From positions 1 through 64,000 of the forward strand of contig CAZGHN010000003.1 of NCBI GenBank assembly GCA_964525555.1: 64,000 nucleotides of DNA. Direction: 5' to 3'. Below are positions 50,455-59,461 of this stretch, piece after piece. The position numbers and the translations under genes are program-made. The number at the start of each line of letters is the position of its first letter. Within the stretch, counting starts at the first letter, position 1. Origin of the DNA: JAFGHJ01 sp964525555. Lineage in GTDB: Bacteria; Hydrothermota; UBA3072. The notes below the pieces were generated by a model. That model was not told the DNA's origin and ran no database searches. It worked only from the letters and a program-made list of their open reading frames with translations.

Positions 50455-50467
50455 ATAAGCATATTTA

Positions 50468-50481
50468 GTGATTTAAATCAC
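50468..50481 (+). promoter_or_regulatory. Crp/Fnr-type palindromic operator
   Basis: GTGATTTAAATCAC is a perfect 14-bp palindrome, GTGA-N6-TCAC, the core spacing of the Crp/Fnr family. It starts 14 bases after the -10 box, i.e. just past the expected start site, where binding would repress. The regulator is not in the window. Confidence 0.5.
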
Positions 50482-50532
50482 AAAATAACTTTTATAGTAA
50501 AATTTGTAGTAAAACTAAGATTATAAAAAATA

Positions 50533-51603
50533 ATGAATACATATTTTTTAAGTGAAGCAAAAATAAAAGATTTGATGTATGTCCTATCGGGATATGGCAA
50601 AATATTCGCCTCTCGAGAGGGGGAAGTTGCTTCAAACCGGAATTCTATTTCTCGAATATTTATAAATGAGCTGGATGAGGATTCTATTTCCGGTTATCGT
50701 GTTCCCGGATTCAGGGCTTTCGATAATTTTAAGTCCTTCGTTCTGCCTGCAAGGTTGAAAGTTGCCGATTACCCGAGTGTGAATGGGGCTGATGTTAAGG
50801 AGAATAGAAATAAGAAAGTTCTTGTTGGCGTTAAGGCCTGTGATCTTGCGTCTTTTGCTATAATTGACAAAGTCTTCCTCGAAGATGGGGATTTTGTAGA
50901 TCCTTTCTACAAAAACAGGAGGCAGTCTTTAGTTCTGGTTTCTTCGGATTGCACTTATTCCCTCGATACTTGTTTTTGTAATCTTATGGGGTATTCCCCC
51001 TATCCGAAAGAAGGATTTGATATAAACTTGTCTGAGATTAAAGGCGGTTATGTAATCGAGAGTGGGAGTGGCGTGGGTAATAAGATTCTGAAAGATTTAT
51101 CCCTTCCTGAAGCTAAAGAGAATCAAATTTCGGAAAGGAATAAATTGAGGAAAAAAGTACTGGATGAATTGGAAAAGAAAAACGCTAGTTTTGTGAAGGC
51201 TTTTTCTAAGCTCGAAGTACTTGCTTCTAAGGTTTTTGATTCGGATTCTGGATGGGAGCTCGGCAGTACTTGTGTTTCTTGTGGCGCATGTACAAATGTT
51301 TGCCCGGTTTGTTATTGTTTTAGCCTTTTCGACAGGGAAGGAAATAAGAAAGAGCAATATAAAAGATTCATGGTATGGGATTCCTGCCAGTTTAAAGGTT
51401 TTTCGCAGATGGCCGGCGGTATGAATCCGCGGTTTTCGCACATGAATCATTTTAAAAACAGATTTTATCATAAATTTTTCCGTTTTTTTAAGATATATAA
51501 AACTTATAAATGTACCGGATGCGGACGGTGTATCGATAATTGTCTTGGGGATATAGATATGAGGGAAGTTTTTTCCGGGGCTCTTTCTGGTAAGGGGAAA
51601 TAG
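50533..51603 (+). CDS. HydB-like 4Fe-4S subunit (sulfhydrogenase beta / AsrA type)
   Basis: 356 aa. It matches the beta subunit of NAD(P)-linked hydrogenases and anaerobic sulfite reductase A: VGVKACDLASFAIIDKVFLEDGDFVDPFYKNRR early on, SSDCTYSLDTCFC in the middle, CVSCGACTNVCPVCYCF near 250, and CTGCGRCIDNCLGDIDMREV at the end. The two ferredoxin-like cysteine clusters carry electrons between the FAD subunit encoded next and the rest of the complex. First gene of the operon; no ribosome site is clear at ATG 50533. It abuts the following ATG. Confidence 0.87.
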   Translation: MNTYFLSEAKIKDLMYVLSGYGKIFASREGEVASNRNSISRIFINELDEDSISGYRVPGFRAFDNFKSFVLPARLKVADYPSVNGADVKENRNKKVLVGVKACDLASFAIIDKVFLEDGDFVDPFYKNRRQSLVLVSSDCTYSLDTCFCNLMGYSPYPKEGFDINLSEIKGGYVIESGSGVGNKILKDLSLPEAKENQISERNKLRKKVLDELEKKNASFVKAFSKLEVLASKVFDSDSGWELGSTCVSCGACTNVCPVCYCFSLFDREGNKKEQYKRFMVWDSCQFKGFSQMAGGMNPRFSHMNHFKNRFYHKFFRFFKIYKTYKCTGCGRCIDNCLGDIDMREVFSGALSGKGK

Positions 51604-52437
51604 ATGGAAAACATATACTATCCATTTCAGGCGACATTAAAGAGTGTAAAGGAAGAGACTTCGACGATTAAGACTTATGGGCTTAAGTTGAATAAAAAAT
51701 TAGCCTTTAAAGCCGGACAATTTATGCAGCTTACTGTGCCCGGCGTAGGTGAAGCTCCATTTACACCTTCTTCGGTTCCCGGTGATGTCAAGGAGATGGA
51801 TATTACAATCATGAAAACGGGGAGAGTTACGGACGTGCTGCATGAAAAGGTTAAGGTAGGGGATTCTCTCGCTCTTCGTGGTCCTTTTGGAAAGGGCTAT
51901 CCTTTGGATAGGTTTTCCGGGAAAGAAATCTTGATTGTCGGTGGTGGTGTTGGCCTTGCTCCTCTTCGTTCGCTCATTTATGCTTTATTTGAAAGACTGG
52001 ATAAAGTTAAGAAAATTCATATTTGTTATGGGGCAAAGAGTCCTTTGGATCAGTGTTTTAAAGATGAATATAAAGGATGGGAAGATAAGAAAAAAGTTTC
52101 CGTTAATTTGACTATAGATAAAGCTCATTCTGATTGGAAGGGAAATGTGGGTCTTGTAACCTGTCTCTTGGAGAAGAACTACCTTAAAAAGATTGGTGTT
52201 GATATCGCAAACGCATATGCGGTTTCTTGTGGTCCGGAAGTTATGTTAAAATTTGTAACGTTCAAGTTGCTGGATGTTGGTTTTAAACCGGAGCAAATTT
52301 ATCTTTCTATGAACAGGCGTATGAGCTGTGGTGTTGGAAAATGTGCGAGGTGTAACATTGGGCCTTATTACCTCTGCAAGGATGGGCCCGATATGTGTTA
52401 CGCAGATATAAAGGATTATCCGAATGTCTTCGGTTGA
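51604..52437 (+). CDS. HydG-like FAD/NAD(P)-binding subunit (sulfhydrogenase gamma)
   Basis: 277 aa. A ferredoxin-reductase fold: FAD-binding barrel with FKAGQFMQLTVPGVGEAPFTPSS, NAD(P)-binding LIVGGGVGLAPLRSLIYALF (near 118), YAVSCGPEVMLKFV, and a C-terminal [2Fe-2S]-type Cys set in NRRMSCGVGKCARCNIGPYYLCKDGP (four Cys). It exchanges electrons with NAD(P)H. Combined with the HydB-like protein this is the soluble diaphorase arm of P. furiosus-type hydrogenases, here attached to a membrane-bound group 4 enzyme. It overlaps the next gene by 14 bp. Confidence 0.9.
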   Translation: MENIYYPFQATLKSVKEETSTIKTYGLKLNKKLAFKAGQFMQLTVPGVGEAPFTPSSVPGDVKEMDITIMKTGRVTDVLHEKVKVGDSLALRGPFGKGYPLDRFSGKEILIVGGGVGLAPLRSLIYALFERLDKVKKIHICYGAKSPLDQCFKDEYKGWEDKKKVSVNLTIDKAHSDWKGNVGLVTCLLEKNYLKKIGVDIANAYAVSCGPEVMLKFVTFKLLDVGFKPEQIYLSMNRRMSCGVGKCARCNIGPYYLCKDGPDMCYADIKDYPNVFG

Positions 52438-54076
52438 GGAATATAGGACTAAGTGTACGTTCTGTAGTGTTCAGGACGATATTATCTTAAAGAGACAATC
52501 TTCTAAAGCGGCATTGTTCGGGAAGGATTCTCAATTTAAGCTTTATTATGACGAAAAAAGCAAAAGAGGCTTGTGTCCGAGGGGAAACTTCACTCTTGAA
52601 ATCTTAAATTCTCCTTATCGTCTGAGACAGGCAGAACTTTTCGGTAAAAATTGCTCCGTAGATGAAGCTATAGAAGGTTGTGTCCCGGAACTAAAAAGAA
52701 TTATCAAGAAAAAAAATAATATCGCGATTTTGATTAGCGGCAATCATACACTTGAAGAAGCATATCTTGCAAAGGCTCTTTCTGAAGAGTTAAATACGGA
52801 ACTTCTGGGTCTTTTTCCGTTTGAGGATGAAGCGTTGCTATCCGTTAAAAATGGATTTTCTTTTAACGGTTTAGGTGAATCTGATCTTATTGTTGCCGTC
52901 GGAGATGTTTTTTCTCTTTCTCCTACTCTTGCGAAAAGTATACTCGATGCACGTAACAAGAGCAGGGGTAACCGTTTGATTTCTTTCGATATTTTAAAGG
53001 GTAGGGTCTCTCTTTTTGCGGAACATTTTAATGTTAATCCCGGTAATACGGCTTATTTTCTTTCATGTCTTCTTTCATATCTTGAAGGTAAAAATGTGAA
53101 ATTAGATGAATCCTCCACAGGGATTTCTTCTGTGCAGATGAAGATTGTTGCAGATGCTTTAAAAGAATCTAAAAAAGGACAAATACTTTTTTCAAATATT
53201 TACGGACATTTTGAAAATCCTTATACAATTATAAGCAGACTTTCTGCTATTTCGGAAATCACTGAAAATAAGTTTGCCGTTATTCCTGTGGGGCAAAATT
53301 CTCTTGGAGTTGGTAGAATCGTTGGAGGATTTAACAACAAGAATATTATTGATTCTCTCAAAAATAAAAAAGTAGAAGGTCTTATAGTGCTAGGAGGAGA
53401 TCCGTTTGAATTTGTTCCGAATTTTGCGGATACGTTTGAATATTTGAATTTTGTTTTATCTACGGTTTCCTTTAAAGGCTTGAACTCAACTGAGTGTATA
53501 ATTCCTACGACTTTTTCTTTTGAGAAAAGCGGGTCTTTTGTTTCGTTGGAAGAAAAAATCGTGAATTTGGGTGAACCTGTTTCTACGGTCGGAGATGCGA
53601 TATCCGATGGGGATTTTATAAGTAAGCTAATTTTGAAGGTTACGAAAAACAAACCCAAAGCTAAGGTTTCCGGAGCAAAGGTGCTTCCTTTTAAGGAAAC
53701 GAGTAGTAAAGAGCCTGTTTACTTGACTACAGGTAAGTTTCCCTATATTCTAGTTGGTATTGGGATGCCTTTTCATCATGGTAGGGGAGAGGTTACCAGA
53801 AAGGTAAAATGGAATGAGCAAAATAAAGAACCTTTTGTATTTATTAATCCGGAAAAGATAAAAGAGCTTTCACTTGGTTCCGAAATAATAATTGAAACCA
53901 CTAATGGCTCTTCAGTTTTTAAAATTGGAGAATGTAGTGATTTGCCTTTTGATATACCTGAAGATGTGATAGCTGTACCTGTACATTATCCGCAGAGTAG
54001 GAAATTATTCGCAGGCGGTTCTGATGCCGACGGTATTATGTCTTCGGGAGCAGTCAGAGCGAGGATAAAGAAATGA
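52424..54076 (+). CDS. NuoG/molybdopterin-oxidoreductase-like subunit, probably without Mo site
   Basis: 550 aa. The N-terminus has a [4Fe-4S] module of the MGD-enzyme type (KCTFCSVQDDIIL ... RGLCPRGNF), followed by molybdopterin-oxidoreductase fold segments: LRQAELFGKN, IAILISGNHTLEEAYLAKALSEEL, VGRIVGGFNNKNI, KVEGLIVLGGDPFEFV, ECIIPTTFSFEKSGSFVSLEEKI, and an MGD-domain-like C-terminus (PFVFINPEKIKELSLGSEIIIET...VIAVPVHYP). I see no catalytic Cys/Sec, so it probably acts like NuoG in complex I as an electron-wiring or structural subunit. Its gene lies between the diaphorase genes and the FeS subunit. Confidence 0.8.
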   Translation: MSSVEEYRTKCTFCSVQDDIILKRQSSKAALFGKDSQFKLYYDEKSKRGLCPRGNFTLEILNSPYRLRQAELFGKNCSVDEAIEGCVPELKRIIKKKNNIAILISGNHTLEEAYLAKALSEELNTELLGLFPFEDEALLSVKNGFSFNGLGESDLIVAVGDVFSLSPTLAKSILDARNKSRGNRLISFDILKGRVSLFAEHFNVNPGNTAYFLSCLLSYLEGKNVKLDESSTGISSVQMKIVADALKESKKGQILFSNIYGHFENPYTIISRLSAISEITENKFAVIPVGQNSLGVGRIVGGFNNKNIIDSLKNKKVEGLIVLGGDPFEFVPNFADTFEYLNFVLSTVSFKGLNSTECIIPTTFSFEKSGSFVSLEEKIVNLGEPVSTVGDAISDGDFISKLILKVTKNKPKAKVSGAKVLPFKETSSKEPVYLTTGKFPYILVGIGMPFHHGRGEVTRKVKWNEQNKEPFVFINPEKIKELSLGSEIIIETTNGSSVFKIGECSDLPFDIPEDVIAVPVHYPQSRKLFAGGSDADGIMSSGAVRARIKK

Positions 54077-54561
54077 AAGGAAAAGCTGAAAAGAGAATTA
54101 TACTTGATGTAGATAGGTGTATTTCCTGTCATGCGTGTGATATTGCCTGTTACGAGAGTCATTCGGAAAAATTCTGTCTTTCCCGTTCGAATTTTGATAT
54201 TTCGGTCGACTTGCCTCTACACTGTAAACATTGTACGGATGCTTCATGTGTGGCGGTTTGTCCTGTGGAGGCATTAGAAAAGCGAAAGGACGGGTTGGTT
54301 TATCATAATAACTTTAGATGTATAGGATGTCTTTCCTGTACTATTGCATGTCCTTTTGGCGTTATCACGGCAAAGAGAATCAGGCATATTATTTCTAAGT
54401 GCGATCTTTGTTATGATATGTTGGAAGAAGGAAAAGATCCGAGATGTGTTCAGAGTTGTACAAGTGGAGCTCTCTCATTTGAAGAAATAACTTACGAAGA
54501 AGAGAGCGAGAAAAACCGGGTGGATGGACGAGTTAAAGCGAAACCCTGGAGAAGATTATGA
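54073..54561 (+). CDS. HycB/CooF-like polyferredoxin subunit
   Basis: 162 aa with four cysteine clusters for four [4Fe-4S] centres: DVDRCISCHACDIACYESH, CKHCTDASCVAVCPVEAL, FRCIGCLSCTIACPFGV, and SKCDLCYDMLEEGKDPRCVQSCTSGAL. This is the HycB/CooF/HydN pattern. In group 4 hydrogenases and formate hydrogenlyase it takes electrons from a soluble donor and passes them to the NuoB-like small subunit. It overlaps both neighbours by 4 bp. Confidence 0.9.
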   Translation: MKGKAEKRIILDVDRCISCHACDIACYESHSEKFCLSRSNFDISVDLPLHCKHCTDASCVAVCPVEALEKRKDGLVYHNNFRCIGCLSCTIACPFGVITAKRIRHIISKCDLCYDMLEEGKDPRCVQSCTSGALSFEEITYEEESEKNRVDGRVKAKPWRRL

Positions 54562-55463
54562 AGTTGTTTATTTATTATTTTGTTTTTCCGGGTTTCATAT
54601 TCTCTTCCGTGATTGGTCTTTTGACGGTCTGGCTCGATAGGAAAGTTTCTGCAAGAGTTCAGTGGAGACAGGGTCCTCCGTGGTATCAAGGTTTTGCAGA
54701 TATTGGGAAATTACTTTATAAAGAAGTTATAATTCCCCAGGAGGCTTTCGGGTCAGGTTTTATTGCGGCTCCTCTTATTGGGCTTGCTTCCGTTACTCTT
54801 GCCGTTACGATTCTTTGTGTTTCTTTCTTTGGTATGAGTGAAGGTTTCGTAGGAGATATAATCGTCGTGTGGTACCTGTTTGCTATACCTGCTATAGCTC
54901 TTGTTTATATAGGTTCGACTTCCGGTAATCCTTTGAGTTCAGTAGGTGTTGCAAGAGAGATAAAACTTCTTCTGTCCTATGATCTTCCCATGATTATCGT
55001 TATTGTTATGGTCGCTACTAAAGCTGGTGGGTTTTCCATCCAGTCTATTGTGCAGTGGCAGAGAGCTAATGGGTCTAATATATCAAATTGGTATGGTATT
55101 ACCGCATTTGTGGTTGCGATATTCTGTATACAGGCAAAACTTGGAAGAGTTCCGTTTGATTTGGCGGAAGCGGAAACAGAGCTTGGTTCAGGGATTTTAA
55201 TGGAACTTTCCGGCGGAGTCCTTGCTGCTTATGAATTAAGTAAAGCCATAATGCTTTTTGGATTACCTTTATTTTTGACTATACTTTTCTGGGGAAAAGG
55301 AATTATTGGCGGAGTTTTAATTTATTTGCTGATTGTTGTGTTGCTTATATTGATTAAAAATACTAATCCCAGGGTAAGAATTGATCATGCAATGAAGTAT
55401 TTCTGGGGTTGGATGAGCGGAGCTGCGATTCTGGCAGGAATCCTTGCTCATTTTGGAGTTTAG
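54558..55463 (+). CDS. NuoH/HycD/EchB-like membrane subunit
   Basis: 301 aa with about eight membrane helices. LTVWLDRKVSARVQWRQGPPWYQGFADIGKLLYKE opens it (family signature of NuoH: KxxAxxQxRxGP), and LSYDLPMIIVIVMVA, IFCIQAKLGRVPFDLAEAETELGSGILMELSGGVLAAYELSKAIM gives the conserved PFDLxEAExEL loop facing the quinone-like cavity. It anchors the hydrogenase core to the membrane and passes conformational change to the antiporter subunits. It ends next to the small-subunit ATG. Confidence 0.93.
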   Translation: MKLFIYYFVFPGFIFSSVIGLLTVWLDRKVSARVQWRQGPPWYQGFADIGKLLYKEVIIPQEAFGSGFIAAPLIGLASVTLAVTILCVSFFGMSEGFVGDIIVVWYLFAIPAIALVYIGSTSGNPLSSVGVAREIKLLLSYDLPMIIVIVMVATKAGGFSIQSIVQWQRANGSNISNWYGITAFVVAIFCIQAKLGRVPFDLAEAETELGSGILMELSGGVLAAYELSKAIMLFGLPLFLTILFWGKGIIGGVLIYLLIVVLLILIKNTNPRVRIDHAMKYFWGWMSGAAILAGILAHFGV

Positions 55464-55895
55464 ATGGATATTTTAAAGAAATCTTTTAAGAAATCTATAT
55501 GGGTTTTTCACCTGTCTACTGCAGCGTGTAATAACTGTGATATTGAGGTTCTGGAGCTTCTGACTCCAAAGTATGATGTCGAGAGATTCGGGATAAAATT
55601 GATTGGGAGTCCGAGGCATGCGGATGCTCTGCTTGTTTGCGGTTCCGTAAATGCCCATGCGAAACCGAGGCTTCTTGAAGTTTACCGCCAAACGCCCAAG
55701 CCCTGCCTCGTTGTTGCTTTCGGCTCCTGTGGTTGCTCTTCAGGTATATTCAGAGATAGTTATTCGATCGTCGGACCGGTTGATAAGGTTTTAAGAGAGG
55801 AAGATCCTAATGCTTTAATAGTTTATGTTCCCGGATGTCCTCCTAAGCCTGAAGCAATGATAGAAGCAATCGTTATGGGGTTGGGGGTTGTTTGA
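55464..55895 (+). CDS. Group 4 [NiFe] hydrogenase small subunit (NuoB/EchC-like)
   Basis: 143 aa. It holds one [4Fe-4S] cluster next to the NiFe site: STAACNNCDIEVLELLTPKYD (C22, C25), VVAFGSCGCSSGIF, and VPGCPPKPEAMIEAI. The CxxC spacing (not the CC of complex I NuoB) is what hydrogenase small subunits of group 4 show. Short length without a Tat signal also fits group 4. It overlaps the NuoC-like gene by 4 bp. Confidence 0.92.
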   Translation: MDILKKSFKKSIWVFHLSTAACNNCDIEVLELLTPKYDVERFGIKLIGSPRHADALLVCGSVNAHAKPRLLEVYRQTPKPCLVVAFGSCGCSSGIFRDSYSIVGPVDKVLREEDPNALIVYVPGCPPKPEAMIEAIVMGLGVV

Positions 55896-56377
55896 TGAGT
55901 AAGGAAATTATGAAAGATTTGAGAGAAAATTTAAAAGGAAAGATAATGGATATTGTCCAACCCAGAGACAACAGGATATATTTGAGAGTGGACTCTAAGA
56001 AGATTCCTGAGGTTATCGAGTATTTGTTTTTTAAATATAAATGTAAATTATGCACTGCCAGTGGTATAGACATGCGGGAAGGAATAGAAATAATTTATCA
56101 TCTGGCAAGAGAAGATAAGAATATGTTAATAAATGTGAAGACTCTTATTCCTTATCCTAAATTGGAAATAGAGTCTATAGGTAAAAAGATACTGGCATTT
56201 AGATGGATTGAAAGGGAGTTAAACGAGATGCTTGGAATTACTTTTGTAGGTCACCCTGATATGAGAAGGCTTCTTCTTGCCGATTCTTTTCCGAAGGGTA
56301 AGTATCCTTTAAGAAAGAATTTTAAACATTTAGATGTAAATGATGAAGATTATGATTATGAGAGGTCAGGATTATGA
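55892..56377 (+). CDS. NuoC/EchD-like 30-kDa subunit
   Basis: 161 aa. Matches the 30-kDa domain: a first beta-alpha half with NRIYLRVDSKKIPEVIEYLFFKYKCKLCTASGIDMREGIEIIYHLARE, then NVKTLIPYPKLEIESIGKKILAFRWIERELNEMLGITFVGHPDMRRLLLADSFPKGKYPLRK, with the family's WxERExxDMxGIxFxGHPDxRRLL pattern. It supports the large subunit. It overlaps both neighbours by 4 bp. Confidence 0.9.
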   Translation: MMSKEIMKDLRENLKGKIMDIVQPRDNRIYLRVDSKKIPEVIEYLFFKYKCKLCTASGIDMREGIEIIYHLAREDKNMLINVKTLIPYPKLEIESIGKKILAFRWIERELNEMLGITFVGHPDMRRLLLADSFPKGKYPLRKNFKHLDVNDEDYDYERSGL

Positions 56378-57588
56378 AGCAGACAATAATTCCTCTTGGT
56401 CCTTATCATCCGCTTCTTGAAGAGCCTGAACACTTTAAGCTCTATGTAGAGGGTGAGAGAGTGGTGGATCTTGATGTCGAAATAGGTTACAATCATAGAG
56501 GTGTGGAGAAATTATCCGAGGGAAAGACATGGGACCAGGTTGCGTATCTTGTGGAGCGAATTTGCGGTATTTGTTCTACCTCACATCCGATGGCTTATTG
56601 CCTGGCTGTTGAAGATTTGGTTGGATGTGAAGTTCCGAAGAGAGCTCAGTTAATTAGAGTTGTTGTTTGCGAATTAGAAAGACTGCATTCTCATCTTTTA
56701 TGGGTTGGGCTTGCTGGGCATTTCATCGGATATAACACAGTCTGGATGTGGGCATGGAAATACAGGGAGACGATTTTAGAGATATGTGAAAAACTCACTG
56801 GTAATAGAAATCACTATGCTATGTTTAAGCCCGGTGGAGTTAGAAGAGATTTTAATAAAGAGCAAATAGATTATGCATTAGAGCATATTGTCGATGTAGA
56901 AAAACCCACCAAGATGCTTACTGATGCAATTCTTGATGATCCCGTAATACACAAGAGACTTAAAGGGATAGGAGTATTGACAAAAAAAGACGCTATCCTT
57001 TATTCTGCGCTTGGACCTACATCTCGTGGGTCAGGAGTACCCTGGGATGTACGCAATGATGAACCTCTTGATGGGTTTAAAGACCTTAAGTGGAATGTTA
57101 TTGTTCAAAAGAATGGAGATGTTTTCAGTAAGGGTGTGGTACGCCTTCTTGAATGTTTTGAATCGATTTCCTTAATAAAGCAGGCTCTTTTAAAGCTGCC
57201 CAAAGGCGGAGCTATTGATGCGGATATAAAGGAAGTTCCGCCCGGAGAGGGATGCGGACGATATGAAGCTCCGAGAGGAGAAGTCTTCCATTATGTGAGG
57301 AGCGACGGTTCCAATATGCCTTATCGGCATAAAATCAGAGCTCCGACGTTTAATAATCTTCCGACTTTTAAAGCCTCATGTAAGGGAGAAACTATTGCCG
57401 ATGTCGCTTTAATTACAGCTTCTATCGATCCATGCTATTGCTGTACCGAGAGAGTCTCTGTTGTCGATAAAAATAACAATAATAAGATACTCAGAGAGAA
57501 AGATTTGTTAAAATTAAGCGTAGAAAAGACTAAGCGTATTATGAAGAGACTGGGTAAAGTACCGCCTCTCTATAGAATGGAGATATAA
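56374..57588 (+). CDS. Group 4 [NiFe] hydrogenase large subunit (NuoD/EchE-like)
   Basis: 404 aa. Both NiFe-binding motifs are present: VERICGICSTSHP (C64, C67) and DPCYCCTER (C354, C357), so this is a hydrogenase and not a complex I or Mbx-type subunit. IGYNHRGVEKL near the start and EAPRGEVFHYVRSDGSNMPYRHKIRAPTFNN are the complex I/group 4 shared segments. The L2 motif has an extra Cys (C356) where other group 4 enzymes usually have Ser. There is no long C-terminal extension after L2, only about 45 residues. It carries out reversible H+ reduction. Hyp maturation genes are not in the window. Confidence 0.95.
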   Translation: MKQTIIPLGPYHPLLEEPEHFKLYVEGERVVDLDVEIGYNHRGVEKLSEGKTWDQVAYLVERICGICSTSHPMAYCLAVEDLVGCEVPKRAQLIRVVVCELERLHSHLLWVGLAGHFIGYNTVWMWAWKYRETILEICEKLTGNRNHYAMFKPGGVRRDFNKEQIDYALEHIVDVEKPTKMLTDAILDDPVIHKRLKGIGVLTKKDAILYSALGPTSRGSGVPWDVRNDEPLDGFKDLKWNVIVQKNGDVFSKGVVRLLECFESISLIKQALLKLPKGGAIDADIKEVPPGEGCGRYEAPRGEVFHYVRSDGSNMPYRHKIRAPTFNNLPTFKASCKGETIADVALITASIDPCYCCTERVSVVDKNNNNKILREKDLLKLSVEKTKRIMKRLGKVPPLYRMEI

Positions 57589-59453
57589 TGTTTGATAAGA
57601 TATTATTGTACCCGATTATAATACCTTTCTTTGCCGGGCTTTTTACTCTGATTGTCCCTCGATTGAAGAAATTTAAGCAATTGATAACAATTGCCGTAAC
57701 TCTGTACCTTCTAATTCTTTCGTATCATTTGTTTAATTTAACCGGTACCGTAGAGAGTTTATTATCCATTAGTTTCTTAAACTACCGGACAGATTTTCTG
57801 CTTAAAGTCGATCAGATAAGCGGCTTTATGCTTTTGTTTACTTTCCTGTTTGGCTTTTTGATATCTATATATCTTATTAGTTCCCGTAGTGAAGTTAAAA
57901 CGGGAGATAATCAATTCTTAACCTATTTCCTCTGGACTCTTGGAGGTGTATCTGGTGTATTCCTTTCTGCTAATTTATTATTCGTGCTTATTTTCTGGGA
58001 GATGGTTACAGCTATTTTCTTCCTTTATATTAATTTGGGAAAGGGTAAGGGTATTTCCGAGGCAGCTCGTAAAACTTATATTATACTTGGTTTTGCGGAT
58101 GCTTTGTTCTTATTTGGTGTTACCTATATATGGGTTACTGTAGGTGTTCTTAATATTGATTTGATTTCTATTTCTACTGCTTCCGGTGTACTTCCAAGAA
58201 TTGTGTTTTTCTCTTTTGTCGTGGCCGCTGTTGCAAAAGCAGGGGCAATACCTTTCCACACATGGATTCCTGCGATTGCAGAAGAATCTCCTGCATCATT
58301 GATGGCTTTCTTACCGGCATCTCTTGATAAATTACTGGGTATTTATCTTTTGGCAGTAACAATGTTAAAGTTATTTAATGTCGAACCGATTTTACAATTT
58401 ATCGTTATGCTAATAGGAGCGCTTACTATTATCATAGCTGTACTTATGGCTCTTATACAACATAATCTTAAAAAACTACTTTCTTTTCACGCAGTTAGTC
58501 AGGTCGGTTATATGGTTCTTGGTATCGGTACGGGTAATCCTATTGGAGTTTTAGGTGGATTGTTCCATATGTTAAACCATGCTGTTTACAAGAGCGGACT
58601 CTTTCTATGTGCAGGTGCCATTGAAAAAGAAACAGGGACAACAGAATTGGAAGAATTGGGAGGCTTGTACAGAAAAATGCCGTTTTTGATGATTTCCAAT
58701 ATAATACTCGCTATGGCTATCTCCGGTGTACCGCCTTTAAATGGTTTTACTTCCAAATGGATGGTTTACCAGGGTGTTCTACAAGCAGGACAACCCGTGT
58801 TTCTTGTTCTGGCAATTTTCGGAAGTGCTTTGACGCTTGCTTCTTTCCTGAAAGTGATTTATTCGGTTTACTTCGGAGGTGCCTCGGAAGCTTATGATAA
58901 GGCGCGGAAACCTTCTTTATTAATGACAGCTCCTATAGCTGTTTTGGCTACTCTGTGTCTTTTCTTTGGCATATTCCCTGCATTTACAGTGAGCCTCTTC
59001 CTGGTGCCTATGGAATTTAACATATTTGCAAGTTTATCGATATCTAAATTTCTTTCCGGTAACTTGAGCTTTGTCAATACGTTGTGGGATCCGGGTCAGG
59101 CTACTTTAGCTTTGGTAATCGGTCTTTTTATTGGTCTTATAGTGTATGTAATAGGTAAGGTATTTGATTACAGGGAACAGCCTGTCTTCACCTGCGGTGA
59201 GAGGTTAGATGTTGAGAAAAGAAGATTTCCCGGGACAGGGCTCTATCTTACCATACTTGAGTTGCCGTTTATTGGGACATATCTTAAAGATAGAGATAAG
59301 GGTACTTATGATATTTATAATATAGTTAAGGTTTCTGGTTGGAAAGCAATAGTTGAAAAGTTGAAAAATATGCATGACGGTATTCTATCTACTTATTTAT
59401 CATGGTGTATTGTTGGTTTAATGATAATCATGTTTGTTCTTATGAACAGGTAG
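57588..59453 (+). CDS. NuoL/HyfB/MrpA-like antiporter subunit
   Basis: 621 aa, about 14-16 membrane helices. The proton-conducting transporter core is clear: LFVLIFWEMVTAIFFLYINLG (helix with Glu), FSFVVAAVAKAGAIPFHTWIPAIAEESPASLMAFLPASLDKLLGIY with the key Lys in AKAGAIPFHTW and the PASLMAFL helix, HNLKKLLSFHAVSQVGYMVLGIGTGNPIGVLGGLFHMLNHAVYKSGLFLCAG, and AMAISGVPPLNGFTSKWMVY. The end is a soluble tail with CGERLDVEKRRFPGTGLY plus a last helix. It is one of two large ion-translocating subunits in the operon. Confidence 0.9.
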   Translation: MFDKILLYPIIIPFFAGLFTLIVPRLKKFKQLITIAVTLYLLILSYHLFNLTGTVESLLSISFLNYRTDFLLKVDQISGFMLLFTFLFGFLISIYLISSRSEVKTGDNQFLTYFLWTLGGVSGVFLSANLLFVLIFWEMVTAIFFLYINLGKGKGISEAARKTYIILGFADALFLFGVTYIWVTVGVLNIDLISISTASGVLPRIVFFSFVVAAVAKAGAIPFHTWIPAIAEESPASLMAFLPASLDKLLGIYLLAVTMLKLFNVEPILQFIVMLIGALTIIIAVLMALIQHNLKKLLSFHAVSQVGYMVLGIGTGNPIGVLGGLFHMLNHAVYKSGLFLCAGAIEKETGTTELEELGGLYRKMPFLMISNIILAMAISGVPPLNGFTSKWMVYQGVLQAGQPVFLVLAIFGSALTLASFLKVIYSVYFGGASEAYDKARKPSLLMTAPIAVLATLCLFFGIFPAFTVSLFLVPMEFNIFASLSISKFLSGNLSFVNTLWDPGQATLALVIGLFIGLIVYVIGKVFDYREQPVFTCGERLDVEKRRFPGTGLYLTILELPFIGTYLKDRDKGTYDIYNIVKVSGWKAIVEKLKNMHDGILSTYLSWCIVGLMIIMFVLMNR

Positions 59454-59461
59454 GGGATGTT

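Noticed and set aside
50500..50532. Leaderless promoter directly at the hydrogenase operon ATG (TATAAA five bases upstream)
   Set aside because: No -35-like box lies 16-17 nt before it, and a better promoter is present at 50427-50454.
52424..54076. Formate dehydrogenase catalytic subunit
   Set aside because: The fold matches, but no catalytic Cys/Sec motif is visible and it is shorter than typical FdhA/FdhF; a NuoG-like role fits better.
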